59,406 nt of DNA. Origin: JAFDWI01 sp964544305. Its GTDB lineage: Bacteria > Actinomycetota > Acidimicrobiia > Acidimicrobiales > Iamiaceae. A program made the translations under genes and the position numbers. The notes under the pieces were generated by a model. The model had not been told where the DNA came from. It searched no databases and worked only from the letters and a program-made list of their open reading frames with translations. Positions 50,764 through 58,711 of the stretch are shown here, piece after piece. The number at the start of each line of letters is the position of its first letter. Position 1 is the stretch's first letter. The stretch covers positions 1-59,406 of the forward strand of contig CAZJAZ010000011.1 in NCBI GenBank assembly GCA_964544305.1, written 5' to 3'.

Positions 50764-51959
50764 TACACCCCAGCCTGGAGGTGCCGGCGAAGCGGGTAGG
50801 TATTTGACGGTAAGAGCTGGGTCATGAAGACCACCGCGAGATCTTCGAGCGGATCAACCCAGAAGATGGTCGAAGCCGCGCCTCCCCACGCGGCGAGACC
50901 AGGTGAGCCAAGTGACTGGTTTGCGGCCGCATCAAGCAAGACCGAGAAACCCAGCCCGAAGCCGGTGCCTTCCATTGACGTTTCCGCGAACGTGGATTGG
51001 CCCATGTCGTTCATGGTGCGACCGCCCGCCAGATGATTGGCGCACATGAACGCGACCGTGCGCGGCGAGAGCAGCCGGGTGCCGTTGTGTTGGCCGCCAC
51101 CAAGGAGCATTTTGCAGAACGTCAGGTAGTCGTCGGCGGAGCCAACAAGACCGCCACCGCCTGAAAGCATTGACGAGGGGCGACTCATTGATCGAGCTGA
51201 GGTCATCTGATTCATGCCTTTGCCCGGTGCGAACACATACAAGGGTGAGCAGCGATCCATTTCGGTTTCAGGTGCGACAAACGCGGTGTCGGTCATCCCG
51301 AGTGGCTCGAAAATGCGGGACGCAAAAAACACGTCAAGGGGCATGCCGCTGATGCGTTCGACGAGTGCGCCACACACGTCGGTTGACATTGAATAATTCC
51401 ATTGGCTTCCCGGCTCGAACTGCAAGGGTTGGGCGGCAAGCAGCGTCATGCACTCATCGAGGTCGTAGGTCGGGCGTGCAAAAAAATCGCCGAGCGCGGC
51501 CCGCCGGTACAGCTCATCGACAGGATGCTGATACTGGAATCCGTAGGTCAGCCCAGAGGTGTGGGTGAGCATATGGTGCACGGTGAGTGGCTTGTCGAGT
51601 GGCTTCGTCTGTGGTGCGTCCGCGGTGCCGCCCACCCAAACCTGTGTGTCTGCGAACTCGGGTATCCAGCGTGACACGGGATTCTCGAGGAGCACTTTGC
51701 CTTCTTCGTAGAGCATCATGAGTGCGACCGATGTGATCGGTTTCGTCATCGAAAACAGGCGATACAGCGTGTCGGTTTGGACGTTGGTCTGCGCAGCAAC
51801 GTCAACGAATCCATAGCGGTCTCGGTGCACCAACTCGCCGTGACGCCAAATGAGCGTGTGCACACCGGGGATCTTGTGCGCATCGACATAGCCGTGGAGT
51901 ACTGCATCAAGGCGTTGAAGGCGAGACAAGCTCATACCGGCAATCGTTGTTTCGGTCAT
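50745..51959 (-). CDS. serine beta-lactamase-like hydrolase (EstB type)
   Basis: A 404-residue protein; the ATG at 51959 overlaps the MFS stop (ATGA), so the much longer ORF upstream is rejected. The S-x-x-K motif is LYRLFSMTKPITSVALM, the YxN motif is QWNYSMSTDVCGALVE, and the third motif lies in LAAWGGAASTIFWVDP. HMLTHTSGLTYGFQY is typical of EstB-like esterases. No signal peptide is seen. It is translationally coupled to the MFS transporter. Confidence 0.9.
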   Translation of the reverse strand: MTETTIAGMSLSRLQRLDAVLHGYVDAHKIPGVHTLIWRHGELVHRDRYGFVDVAAQTNVQTDTLYRLFSMTKPITSVALMMLYEEGKVLLENPVSRWIPEFADTQVWVGGTADAPQTKPLDKPLTVHHMLTHTSGLTYGFQYQHPVDELYRRAALGDFFARPTYDLDECMTLLAAQPLQFEPGSQWNYSMSTDVCGALVERISGMPLDVFFASRIFEPLGMTDTAFVAPETEMDRCSPLYVFAPGKGMNQMTSARSMSRPSSMLSGGGGLVGSADDYLTFCKMLLGGGQHNGTRLLSPRTVAFMCANHLAGGRTMNDMGQSTFAETSMEGTGFGLGFSVLLDAAANQSLGSPGLAAWGGAASTIFWVDPLEDLAVVFMTQLLPSNTYPLRRHLQAGVYQALVD

Positions 51960-53194
51960 GATTGTGATCCTGTCATATTTGGAAAATTGGAGGATTGCTC
52001 GGGGGTGTTTTTGTACATGGCCAGCAGCACAATGTCGTAGACGAGTTTGGTGACCGCAGCCACAAGGAGTGGCCAACCAAAAGATGACACGGCCAGCATT
52101 GCGCCCGCCGCAAGCGGGGTGATTGCGGCAATCAGACTGCGAGGCACGTTCGTAATGCTTGCGGTTGCGCTGCGGTGCTCTGGCGGCACAACCGACATCA
52201 CAAAGGCCTGTCGGGCGGGTCGGTCCATGTGCGAGAACAACGATCGCGCGAGTAAGAAAATCACCGCGAGCGTGCCATTTGGCATGCACGCGGCGATTGC
52301 CAACATGATGCTGGCGGGAATATGGGTGTAGGCCATGGTGCGCACCATTCCGATTCGTTTTGCAAGCCAGGGTGCGGCGAGTTGTGAGAGGGCACCAAGG
52401 AGGGCTGATGCCGCGAAGATTGCCGCGGTCGCCTCCGCGTCGAGACCGAATCGCAAATGCAACCAAAGGACGAGTACGGCGGTGACAACGAGGCCACTTC
52501 CCGCTGAATCGATGCTGAATAGCAGGGCGAGGTGCGTCACGATGCGTCGGGATGACCCGAGTGCGCGCTTTGTGTCATCTGGTTGCAAGGCCTCACGAGG
52601 GATCGGACGGTAGACGAACAAGGTGACAAGTCCGATGATGCCGTAGCAAACAAAACCGATACGTGATGCGTCGAGCAGGCTGAGCGATGTGGTCGCGGCG
52701 ATTCGTTCAGGCAGGGCTGATAGAAGCGCGCCGATTGCACCGGCGAAAATGCCAACGAGGTTGAGGTACGCGAATTGTTGTGTACGACGCTCAACATTGA
52801 CGTGGTTCGCGAGCAAAGCCTGTTCTGCAGGGGCGAAGACGCTGACGTCGCCCATTGACGGGTTGAGCGTGCCCAGTGTGGCAATGACAACGAGTGGCCA
52901 GAAGTTGGTGACGGCGGCGAAGCCGATACCGGTGCACATCATGAGAACGGACGCGCCGACGAGCACTCGTGTCAGGGCGACCCGTGAGCCAGCGAACCCG
53001 ACAAGGAGCGTGAGCACGGCCGAACCAACCAAGGTGGCGGTCACGATTGCGCCCACCTGAAATGGGCTGAATCCGAGCGTCGTCAAATAATGGGCGAGTA
53101 AGACGCTGACGAATCCGTCAATGCTCCCTCGCAAGGTCCGACCGAGAAGCAGTCGCCGGACGGTGTGCACAGGCGAACGATACTGCGCGCACAC
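51956..53194 (-). CDS. major facilitator superfamily transporter
   Basis: A 412-residue protein with about twelve membrane helices (for example GFVSVLLAHYLTTLGFSPFQ, LLVGFAGSRVALTRVLVGAS, LIAAITPLAAGAMLAVSSFG). The loop 2-3 region VGFAGSRVALTR is MFS-like. The C-half phrase HMDRPARQAFVMSVVPPEHR resembles drug/siderophore exporter families. The start is a GTG at 53194; a second GTG lies eight codons later. It is divergent from the DUF364 gene with a possible iron box between them, which suggests metal or metallophore transport (inference). Confidence 0.87.
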   Translation of the reverse strand: MCAQYRSPVHTVRRLLLGRTLRGSIDGFVSVLLAHYLTTLGFSPFQVGAIVTATLVGSAVLTLLVGFAGSRVALTRVLVGASVLMMCTGIGFAAVTNFWPLVVIATLGTLNPSMGDVSVFAPAEQALLANHVNVERRTQQFAYLNLVGIFAGAIGALLSALPERIAATTSLSLLDASRIGFVCYGIIGLVTLFVYRPIPREALQPDDTKRALGSSRRIVTHLALLFSIDSAGSGLVVTAVLVLWLHLRFGLDAEATAAIFAASALLGALSQLAAPWLAKRIGMVRTMAYTHIPASIMLAIAACMPNGTLAVIFLLARSLFSHMDRPARQAFVMSVVPPEHRSATASITNVPRSLIAAITPLAAGAMLAVSSFGWPLLVAAVTKLVYDIVLLAMYKNTPEQSSNFPNMTGSQS

Positions 53195-53222
53195 GCCCCA
53201 TTCCCTCGCTTTGATCTCAATA

Positions 53223-53239
53223 TTAGGGTTGCCTTACAT
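53223..53239. promoter_or_regulatory. possible DtxR/IdeR-type iron box
   Basis: TTAGGGTTGCCTTACAT resembles the actinobacterial iron-box consensus TTAGGTTAGGCTAACCTAA at about 12 of the aligned 17 positions, strongest in the left half. It lies in the 67-base divergent region between the MFS and DUF364 genes. The right half is poor, so the assignment is tentative. Confidence 0.35.
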
Positions 53240-53261
53240 GGGTCGTTGTAGTGTGAAGATC

Positions 53262-54038
53262 ATGACGGAACCGTGGGCACTCTACGACGACTTGATTGGC
53301 GAGATTTCCCCAGAAGTGACGGTCACACACGGGTCGGCTGGCTTGCGCTGGTGCCAAGTCACCACATCTGATGGCGGGCACGGCATGGCCTACACAATCC
53401 CCGAACAGTCCCGGCCCACAAGTCACGCGCATCCAACGTTTCAAGGTGCCCGCTTGCGTGATGTAGCCGAGCTTGCGAAGAGTTGGAACTTTGCCGAAGC
53501 GGGTATCGGCATGGCCGCGATCAACGCGTGGTATGCGCACAAAGATCGTGTCGCAGCCAACGGTGTTCTTCGGGCCACAACATCAAGTTGGCAAGAACTC
53601 TTCGAACCGTATGCGCACGACGTGGAAGGCAAAGTCGTTGCGGTTGTCGGCCATTTCCCGTTCGCTCCCGCATCGCGTGGGCGAGCCGCGGATCTTCGAG
53701 TCCTCGAACGCCACACCCAACCCGGTGACTACCCCGACACCGCATGTGAATACCTCCTTGCCGACTGTGACTATGTGTTCATCTCGGGTTCCGCGTTCGT
53801 CAACAAGACCATGCCGCGACTGCTCACCTTGGCAAGCCACGCAACAACGGTCGTTGTTGGACCGTCCACCCCGTTGAGCCCAACGCTTGGGGCGTACGGC
53901 GTTGATGCGATTTGTGGCTATGTTGCGACCGATCCCGTCGCGCTCACCGATTCGCTCGGTGGCCTCACGTTGGCGGGTATGGCGAGTTTTGGGCACCGAG
54001 TGGATTGGCATCGATCTGACGGTGTGGGATCGGGTTGA
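53262..54038 (+). CDS. DUF364/DUF4213 putative metal-chelation protein
   Basis: A 258-residue protein from ATG 53262 (an in-frame ATG at 53238 is also possible). The N-terminal DUF4213 part is GHGMAYTIPEQSRP, LRDVAELAKSWNFAEAGIGM, and AAINAWYAHKDR. The Rossmann-like DUF364 part is EGKVVAVVGHFPFAP, TACEYLLADCDYVFISGSAF and TTVVVGPSTPLSPTLG. The family has been proposed to handle heavy metals and often sits near metal-uptake genes. Its end overlaps the convergent ECF S-component gene by 74 bases. Confidence 0.85.
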   Translation: MTEPWALYDDLIGEISPEVTVTHGSAGLRWCQVTTSDGGHGMAYTIPEQSRPTSHAHPTFQGARLRDVAELAKSWNFAEAGIGMAAINAWYAHKDRVAANGVLRATTSSWQELFEPYAHDVEGKVVAVVGHFPFAPASRGRAADLRVLERHTQPGDYPDTACEYLLADCDYVFISGSAFVNKTMPRLLTLASHATTVVVGPSTPLSPTLGAYGVDAICGYVATDPVALTDSLGGLTLAGMASFGHRVDWHRSDGVGSG

Positions 54039-54831
54039 ACTGACCGGTGTCGCCAAAGTTGGCCCGACGGTTGACCCGACGGAACATGCCAAGCAGCGGT
54101 GCCCCAAGAGCCGCAATGGCGAGCGTGTTCATGATCGCCCGACCGGTATCCCAGCCTGCCGTTGAGGTGAGCAGGGTGTAGTACACGAAGCGGTGAAGGT
54201 TCGCGCGTACTGCGTCGCCCGCAACGAATGTGAGTTGCGCGGAGGTTCCTGGCACCGAGCCGACGGTGACAAAGGGCCAGAACGACAGGTTGATGAGAAA
54301 GCCGAATGCGTAGGCGGCGACGATGCCGTACCCGCAGAGCATCACGATTTCGGCTTTGCCCGTCACCCGCCGTGGCAACAAGCCTGCGCCAAGTCCGATC
54401 CACGCCGAGCACATCATTTGGAATGGCAGCCACGGTCCGACGCCGCCGGTGAGTAGGGCCGAAGCAAAAAGTGAGGTGCACCCAAGTGCGAAGCCAAAGG
54501 CGGGGCCGAACACTCGTCCGGCGAGGATCAAGAGGAAGAACACGGTCTCGATGCCAGCCATGCCTGCCCCAAGTGGGCGGAGTGCCGCGTTCACAGCGGA
54601 TAGCACACCAAGCATGGCGAGCGTTTTCGCGTCCATGCCACCGTCGGCGAGTTCAGCCAAGACGACAAGGCTGACGACGGGTAGCAGCACAAAAAAGATG
54701 AGCGGTGCACTGAGCGGATCGGGGCGTTGGCCGGGTGTGCCCGAAAGGATGAGCGGCCACACGAACATGGCGAGGCCTGCGAGTGATGCGATCGCAAGCA
54801 CCACGATCGAACGGGTTCGCAGCGCAATCAT
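53965..54831 (-). CDS. ECF transporter S component (probable cobalamin-type)
   Basis: A 288-residue membrane protein with about six helices (VLAIASLAGLAMFVWPLILS, VLLPVVSLVVLAELADGG, FALGCTSLFASALLTGGVGP, IVMLCGYGIVAAYAFGFLIN). The pattern LSAVNAALRPLGAGMAGIET followed by FGPAFGFALG is typical of ECF S components. It is encoded after the ATPase and T component in an operon preceded by a cobalamin riboswitch, so the substrate is most likely B12 or a corrinoid precursor (CbrT-like). The hydrophilic C-terminal tail after residue 255 is long. Its start overlaps the ATPase stop by four bases. Confidence 0.83.
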   Translation of the reverse strand: MIALRTRSIVVLAIASLAGLAMFVWPLILSGTPGQRPDPLSAPLIFFVLLPVVSLVVLAELADGGMDAKTLAMLGVLSAVNAALRPLGAGMAGIETVFFLLILAGRVFGPAFGFALGCTSLFASALLTGGVGPWLPFQMMCSAWIGLGAGLLPRRVTGKAEIVMLCGYGIVAAYAFGFLINLSFWPFVTVGSVPGTSAQLTFVAGDAVRANLHRFVYYTLLTSTAGWDTGRAIMNTLAIAALGAPLLGMFRRVNRRANFGDTGQFNPIPHRQIDANPLGAQNSPYPPT

Positions 54832-56450
54832 GTGGCTGGCGCCGCGAACGCGTGACGCACATCGTCAACGGTCATCCATGGTTCGCCAAGCACTTTGCAT
54901 ACTTGTGGGGCGAATGCGGGTGACTCGGCAAGTACCGAGGCGCATGGACCGTCACTCACGATTTCTCCGTGGGCCATCACGACGACGCGGTCGGCGAGGT
55001 GGGCGACGAGTTCAACATCGTGGGTGGCCACCACAATGGATCGCCCGTCTTTGGCGAGTTCGTGGATCATGGTGACAAACGCGTGTTTTGCGTGATAGTC
55101 AAGGCCTCGGGTTGGTTCGTCGAGGAGAATGATTTCGGGTGCCGCGGTGAGTTGAATGGCGAGCACGAGTGCGAGCCGTTGGCCTTCGGATAGGTCGCGG
55201 GGGTGCAAATTGGCGTCGATTGTGTTGACCAGCTTGTTGAGGTGACGCTGGCAGGTTCCCGGTTGCGCACCGGATTCGGTGTCGGCGGCGACGCACTCGG
55301 CGGCCACCGAGTCAAGGTAGAGCAGATCGCCTGGTGTTTGGGGCACCATGCCGATGAGTTTGCGGCGTTGGGCAGCGTCCATTTCATGCGGGTTGTTGCC
55401 GTGTACGTCAACGTGCCCGCTCGTGCACGGACCAGAGCCTTGGATCGCCCAAAGTAGCGATGATTTGCCTGATCCGTTTCGCCCCATGAGCGCAGTGACG
55501 ACACCCGCGTGGAAGGTCACGTCGATGTCTCGCACCGCGATCACGTCGCCGTAGCGCACGACGATCCGATGCGCTTGCAAAGCAACGTCGCTCGTCGCCG
55601 CGTCATCAATGGTTGGGTTCATCGCATTGGTGTGAATCTTGCCAAGGCGTTCACGTAGGTCACCTGCTTGCTTGCGGGCTTCACGCACGGTGAGCGCGGG
55701 CCTATCCCAGCCAGCGAGTCGCCCGAGTTGGACGAGTGGCAATGCGATGTCGGATTTGGATACAACATCATGTGGGTTGCCATCGATGATGGCGGCATCA
55801 CCGGTGAGGAACAGCATGCGGTCCGCGAATGGCACGACCCGCTCTAAGCGATGTTCGGCCACAATCACGTTGGTGCCAAGGTCGGATACGAGCCTGGTTA
55901 GCGTGGCGAGGACTTCTTCGGCAGCGGTTGGATCGAGCGCTGAGGTTGGCTCATCGAGCACAAGCACACGGGGGTGCATGGTGAGCACCGAACCGATCGC
56001 GACTCGTTGTTGCTGGCCACCAGAGAGAGTGCGAAGTGGACGGCGGCGCAGCGGTTCAATGCCAAGGAGATCAAGAGTTTCTTCGACTCGTCGGCGCATG
56101 ACTTGTGCGTCGATGCCGAGTTGTTCCATGCCATACGCGAGTTCGTCTTCGACAATGTCGGTGACAAAACTTGCGAGGGGATCTTGTCCGACCCAGCCGA
56201 CGAGTTCGGCAAAGTCACGAGGCTTGTGATCACGGATTGACCTGCCGTTGACGCGAACGTCACCGGTGACGGTGCCACCGGTGAAGTGGGGGACAAGGCC
56301 ATTGAGCGTGCCAAGGAATGTGGACTTGCCTGAACCGGTGGGGCCAGCCACAACAACGAGTTCGCTTTCGTTGATCGACACGTTGACGTTGTCGAGAATT
56401 GGCGTAACGGCTTGGTCGTAGGTGACGCTGAGGTGGTCGATTTCGATCAT
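54828..56450 (-). CDS. fused double ATPase of an ECF transporter
   Basis: A 540-residue protein with two ABC ATPase domains. Domain 1: VVVAGPTGSGKSTFLG (Walker A), LSGGQQQRVAIGSVL (signature), VLVLDEPTSALDP (Walker B). Domain 2: ALMGRNGSGKSSLLW, LSEGQRLALVLAIQL, IILLDEPTRGLDY. In many ECF systems two separate ATPases EcfA and EcfA' do this job; here they are one chain. The ATG at 56450 overlaps the ecfT stop (ATGA); about 120 upstream codons in the same ORF lie out of frame over ecfT and are not real. Confidence 0.93.
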   Translation of the reverse strand: MIEIDHLSVTYDQAVTPILDNVNVSINESELVVVAGPTGSGKSTFLGTLNGLVPHFTGGTVTGDVRVNGRSIRDHKPRDFAELVGWVGQDPLASFVTDIVEDELAYGMEQLGIDAQVMRRRVEETLDLLGIEPLRRRPLRTLSGGQQQRVAIGSVLTMHPRVLVLDEPTSALDPTAAEEVLATLTRLVSDLGTNVIVAEHRLERVVPFADRMLFLTGDAAIIDGNPHDVVSKSDIALPLVQLGRLAGWDRPALTVREARKQAGDLRERLGKIHTNAMNPTIDDAATSDVALQAHRIVVRYGDVIAVRDIDVTFHAGVVTALMGRNGSGKSSLLWAIQGSGPCTSGHVDVHGNNPHEMDAAQRRKLIGMVPQTPGDLLYLDSVAAECVAADTESGAQPGTCQRHLNKLVNTIDANLHPRDLSEGQRLALVLAIQLTAAPEIILLDEPTRGLDYHAKHAFVTMIHELAKDGRSIVVATHDVELVAHLADRVVVMAHGEIVSDGPCASVLAESPAFAPQVCKVLGEPWMTVDDVRHAFAAPAT

Positions 56451-57592
56451 CGAACCGCCTCGGTAAAGAGTGGCTCGGGGAGTGGTGCAGCCGCCACGGG
56501 CACCAGCGCGACAGCGATGCCAACGAGTGGTCCAAGCGTGATTGTTGGCATGGTGAGTTTGGCAGAAGCGAGTTGCATCGTGACGTCGGGTGAAACGACA
56601 AAGACAACCGCGATGCCAAGCCCGGATGCGGCAACGGCGAGTTCGGGAATGAGCCAACGGTCGGGCCGGTAACGAACCCGTGGTACTTGGCGGCCTGAGA
56701 GGTAGGCCCCTGCGCCGAGCGCGGCGAATGCGACGAGTATGACCGGGGTGGCCATGAGCCGGGGGAGGTCGCCGTTGAGTGTGGCAAATACGCCGATGCC
56801 AATGCCGCACAGGCCACCCACGGTGAGCAGGGTGGTTGCGATGCGTTCGTTGCGTCGAGCGACGCGTGAGCGGCCGTAACCACGTGCATCCATTGATGCG
56901 GCCAATTTGATGGATCGGTCAAAAGCGTCTTCGAGTACGGGGACGGCCACGGTGGTGAGGAAATGTCGGCGCTTGGTTGTGCCGCCTCGGAGTTTGCGGG
57001 CGCGGGTTACTCGTTGCACGCTTTCGGCGAGTTGCGGAAACATCGAGACGGCAATGATCACCGCGGTTGCGATTTCGTGGAGGGCTTTGGGGAGTGATTT
57101 GAGAAGCCGTTTGGGGTTTGCGAGCGCGTTTGCAGCTCCGAGTGCGATGACCATGGTGGCGAGGCGTAGTCCGTCGGTGAAACCGCCGTAGAGGGATTCG
57201 GCGGTGATCGGGCCGAAGAGTTGGATGCCTGCAACCCAACTGGGCAGGGGAATGGTTGGAAGATGCACGAGGACGGTGGTGCCTTGTCCTCCGCCAAAGA
57301 CGATGCGGAATGCGACGCGGATGATGACGATCCACAAACCAAGCAACAGATAGAGCCGGTATGACAGGGCCCATGGTGCGTTGCTGCGTCGGGTGATGAC
57401 GACGGTGGTGCAGGTTGCGATGATCAGGCCGAGCAGGATCGGGTTCGTGGTGCAACTTGCCGCGACCGCAAGGCCGAGTGCCCACAGCCACCAGGCGCCG
57501 GGGTGGAGGTCGCGGGGGAGCCAGGTGTTTTTCAGGCTTGCGAGTCGCCAAGTACGAGGTCGTCGAACGTACGTTGTCGTTGGGGACTCCAT
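56447..57592 (-). CDS. ECF transporter T component
   Basis: A 381-residue membrane protein; the ATG at 57592 is preferred because the region upstream is the riboswitch. There are five to eight helices. The two Ala-Arg-x-x-x-Gly-type coupling motifs of EcfT are visible as RVTRARKLRGGTTKR and AASMDARGYGRSR. ALGLAVAASCTTNPILLGLI and LLLGLWIVIIRVAFRIVFGG belong to the membrane core. It couples the ATPase to the S component. It is the first gene of the riboswitch-controlled operon. Confidence 0.9.
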   Translation of the reverse strand: MESPTTTYVRRPRTWRLASLKNTWLPRDLHPGAWWLWALGLAVAASCTTNPILLGLIIATCTTVVITRRSNAPWALSYRLYLLLGLWIVIIRVAFRIVFGGGQGTTVLVHLPTIPLPSWVAGIQLFGPITAESLYGGFTDGLRLATMVIALGAANALANPKRLLKSLPKALHEIATAVIIAVSMFPQLAESVQRVTRARKLRGGTTKRRHFLTTVAVPVLEDAFDRSIKLAASMDARGYGRSRVARRNERIATTLLTVGGLCGIGIGVFATLNGDLPRLMATPVILVAFAALGAGAYLSGRQVPRVRYRPDRWLIPELAVAASGLGIAVVFVVSPDVTMQLASAKLTMPTITLGPLVGIAVALVPVAAAPLPEPLFTEAVR

Positions 57593-57624
57593 TGGTGACG
57601 TACTCCCGCGTCGAGGTGCGCAAT

Positions 57625-57745
57625 TGCGATGCCGCGTGCAGGTGTCCTGGCTTGCCAATCCACGTTGGTGGCCTGGCGTTTCACAGTTGCGGGTACAGCC
57701 CCGGATTCACACCGGTGTTCCCTGTGACGGCGACTTGTAGCGTAG
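57625..57745 (-). promoter_or_regulatory. cobalamin (B12) riboswitch
   Basis: On the minus strand the conserved cobalamin aptamer elements are readable in order: GGGAACACCGGTGTGAATCC, GGGGCTGTACCCGCAACTGT, and later the B12-box-like AAGCCAGGACACCTGC (ending near 57638). The RBS GGGAG and ecfT ATG at 57592 follow within about 45 bases, so translation control by sequestration is likely. Boundaries are approximate. Confidence 0.88.
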
Positions 57746-57754
57746 CGGGGCGGA

Positions 57755-58630
57755 TCAGCCCAGGTATGTTTCGGCGAAGCGTTCCATGGTGACGCGCACG
57801 TGGTCAGCGTCGTATCCGTAGCGGTCTTTGCCCACCGCGCGGGTGATCCAGGGGGCTTGCATGACCCCAGATACGCCGAGGTCTTCGAAGCGTTTGTAGA
57901 GGTCGGGGTCGGGCATGGCGGCGAGCGCGGCGATGATTTCAAAGGGTTCGTTTTCTCGTCCCGCTTCGGCACGGAGACGATTCATGTCGGCGACCATGAT
58001 TTCCATTTCGTCGGGACGGGCGCTCGCAGCGGGGATCCAGCCGTCGCCGACGGTTGCGGCACGCCGCATGGCGGGTTTGGAGTTGCCGCCCACAATGATG
58101 GGCACGGGCTTGGCGGGCACGGGCTGGATGCTTAAGTCGTCGAAGTTGTAGTGCTCGCCGTGAAAGCTTGTGGGACCGCCTTGGAAGAGGGCCCGGAGCG
58201 CGGTGATCATTTCGTCGAGGCGCTTGCCCCGGTTGGTGAAGTCTTGGCCGGTTTGTTCGAACTCGTCGGAGCACCAGCCTGCTGCGAGGCCGAGCATGGC
58301 ACGGTCGTGGGAGAGAACGGCGGTGGTTGAGACGGCTTTGGCGACGGTGAACAGGTCGCGTGCGGGGGCGACGTAAATGTTGGTGGTGAAACGGATCCGT
58401 TTGGTGACTTGGGCCATGGCGGCCATGAGTACCCACGGGTCGGGCCAGTGCATGTCAGCGGTCCACATGGGGGAGCCGTCGGCCGAGTACGGGTAGGAGG
58501 CTTGGAGTGCGTCGGCCCAAAACAGGTGGTCGGGGAGTGCGACACCGGCGAAGCCGTACTCTTCGGCGCAGCGTGCTGCTTCGAGTTGTACATCGGTGTC
58601 TAAGAATGCGATCGAGGCCCAGAAATCCAT
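57755..58630 (-). CDS. LLM-class (F420-dependent-like) oxidoreductase
   Basis: A 291-residue luciferase-like fold protein: CAEEYGFAGVALPDHLFWAD, KRIRFTTNIYVAPARDLFTV, RAMLGLAAGWCSDEFEQTGQ, and PVPIIVGGNSKPAMRRAATV. The same subfamily as the oxidoreductase at 49187, including the insertion SYPYSADGSPMW, but the two are not close copies. It is upstream of the riboswitch and in the same direction; the riboswitch starts about ten bases after its stop, so transcription of the ECF operon probably initiates separately or in between. Confidence 0.9.
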   Translation of the reverse strand: MDFWASIAFLDTDVQLEAARCAEEYGFAGVALPDHLFWADALQASYPYSADGSPMWTADMHWPDPWVLMAAMAQVTKRIRFTTNIYVAPARDLFTVAKAVSTTAVLSHDRAMLGLAAGWCSDEFEQTGQDFTNRGKRLDEMITALRALFQGGPTSFHGEHYNFDDLSIQPVPAKPVPIIVGGNSKPAMRRAATVGDGWIPAASARPDEMEIMVADMNRLRAEAGRENEPFEIIAALAAMPDPDLYKRFEDLGVSGVMQAPWITRAVGKDRYGYDADHVRVTMERFAETYLG

Positions 58631-58711
58631 TCGTCGAACCCTACCGGGATGCGCGGTCGCGCGAGAACACGTTCTTGTTTGCTTGTGGCCGCGTTTCGGA
58701 CTCGGACTTGT

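Noticed and set aside
56451..56810. A 120-codon N-terminal extension of the fused ECF ATPase
   Set aside because: It lies out of frame over ecfT, is Arg/His-rich as shadow frames are, and the ATG at 56450 gives an exact ATGA overlap and a normal ABC start.
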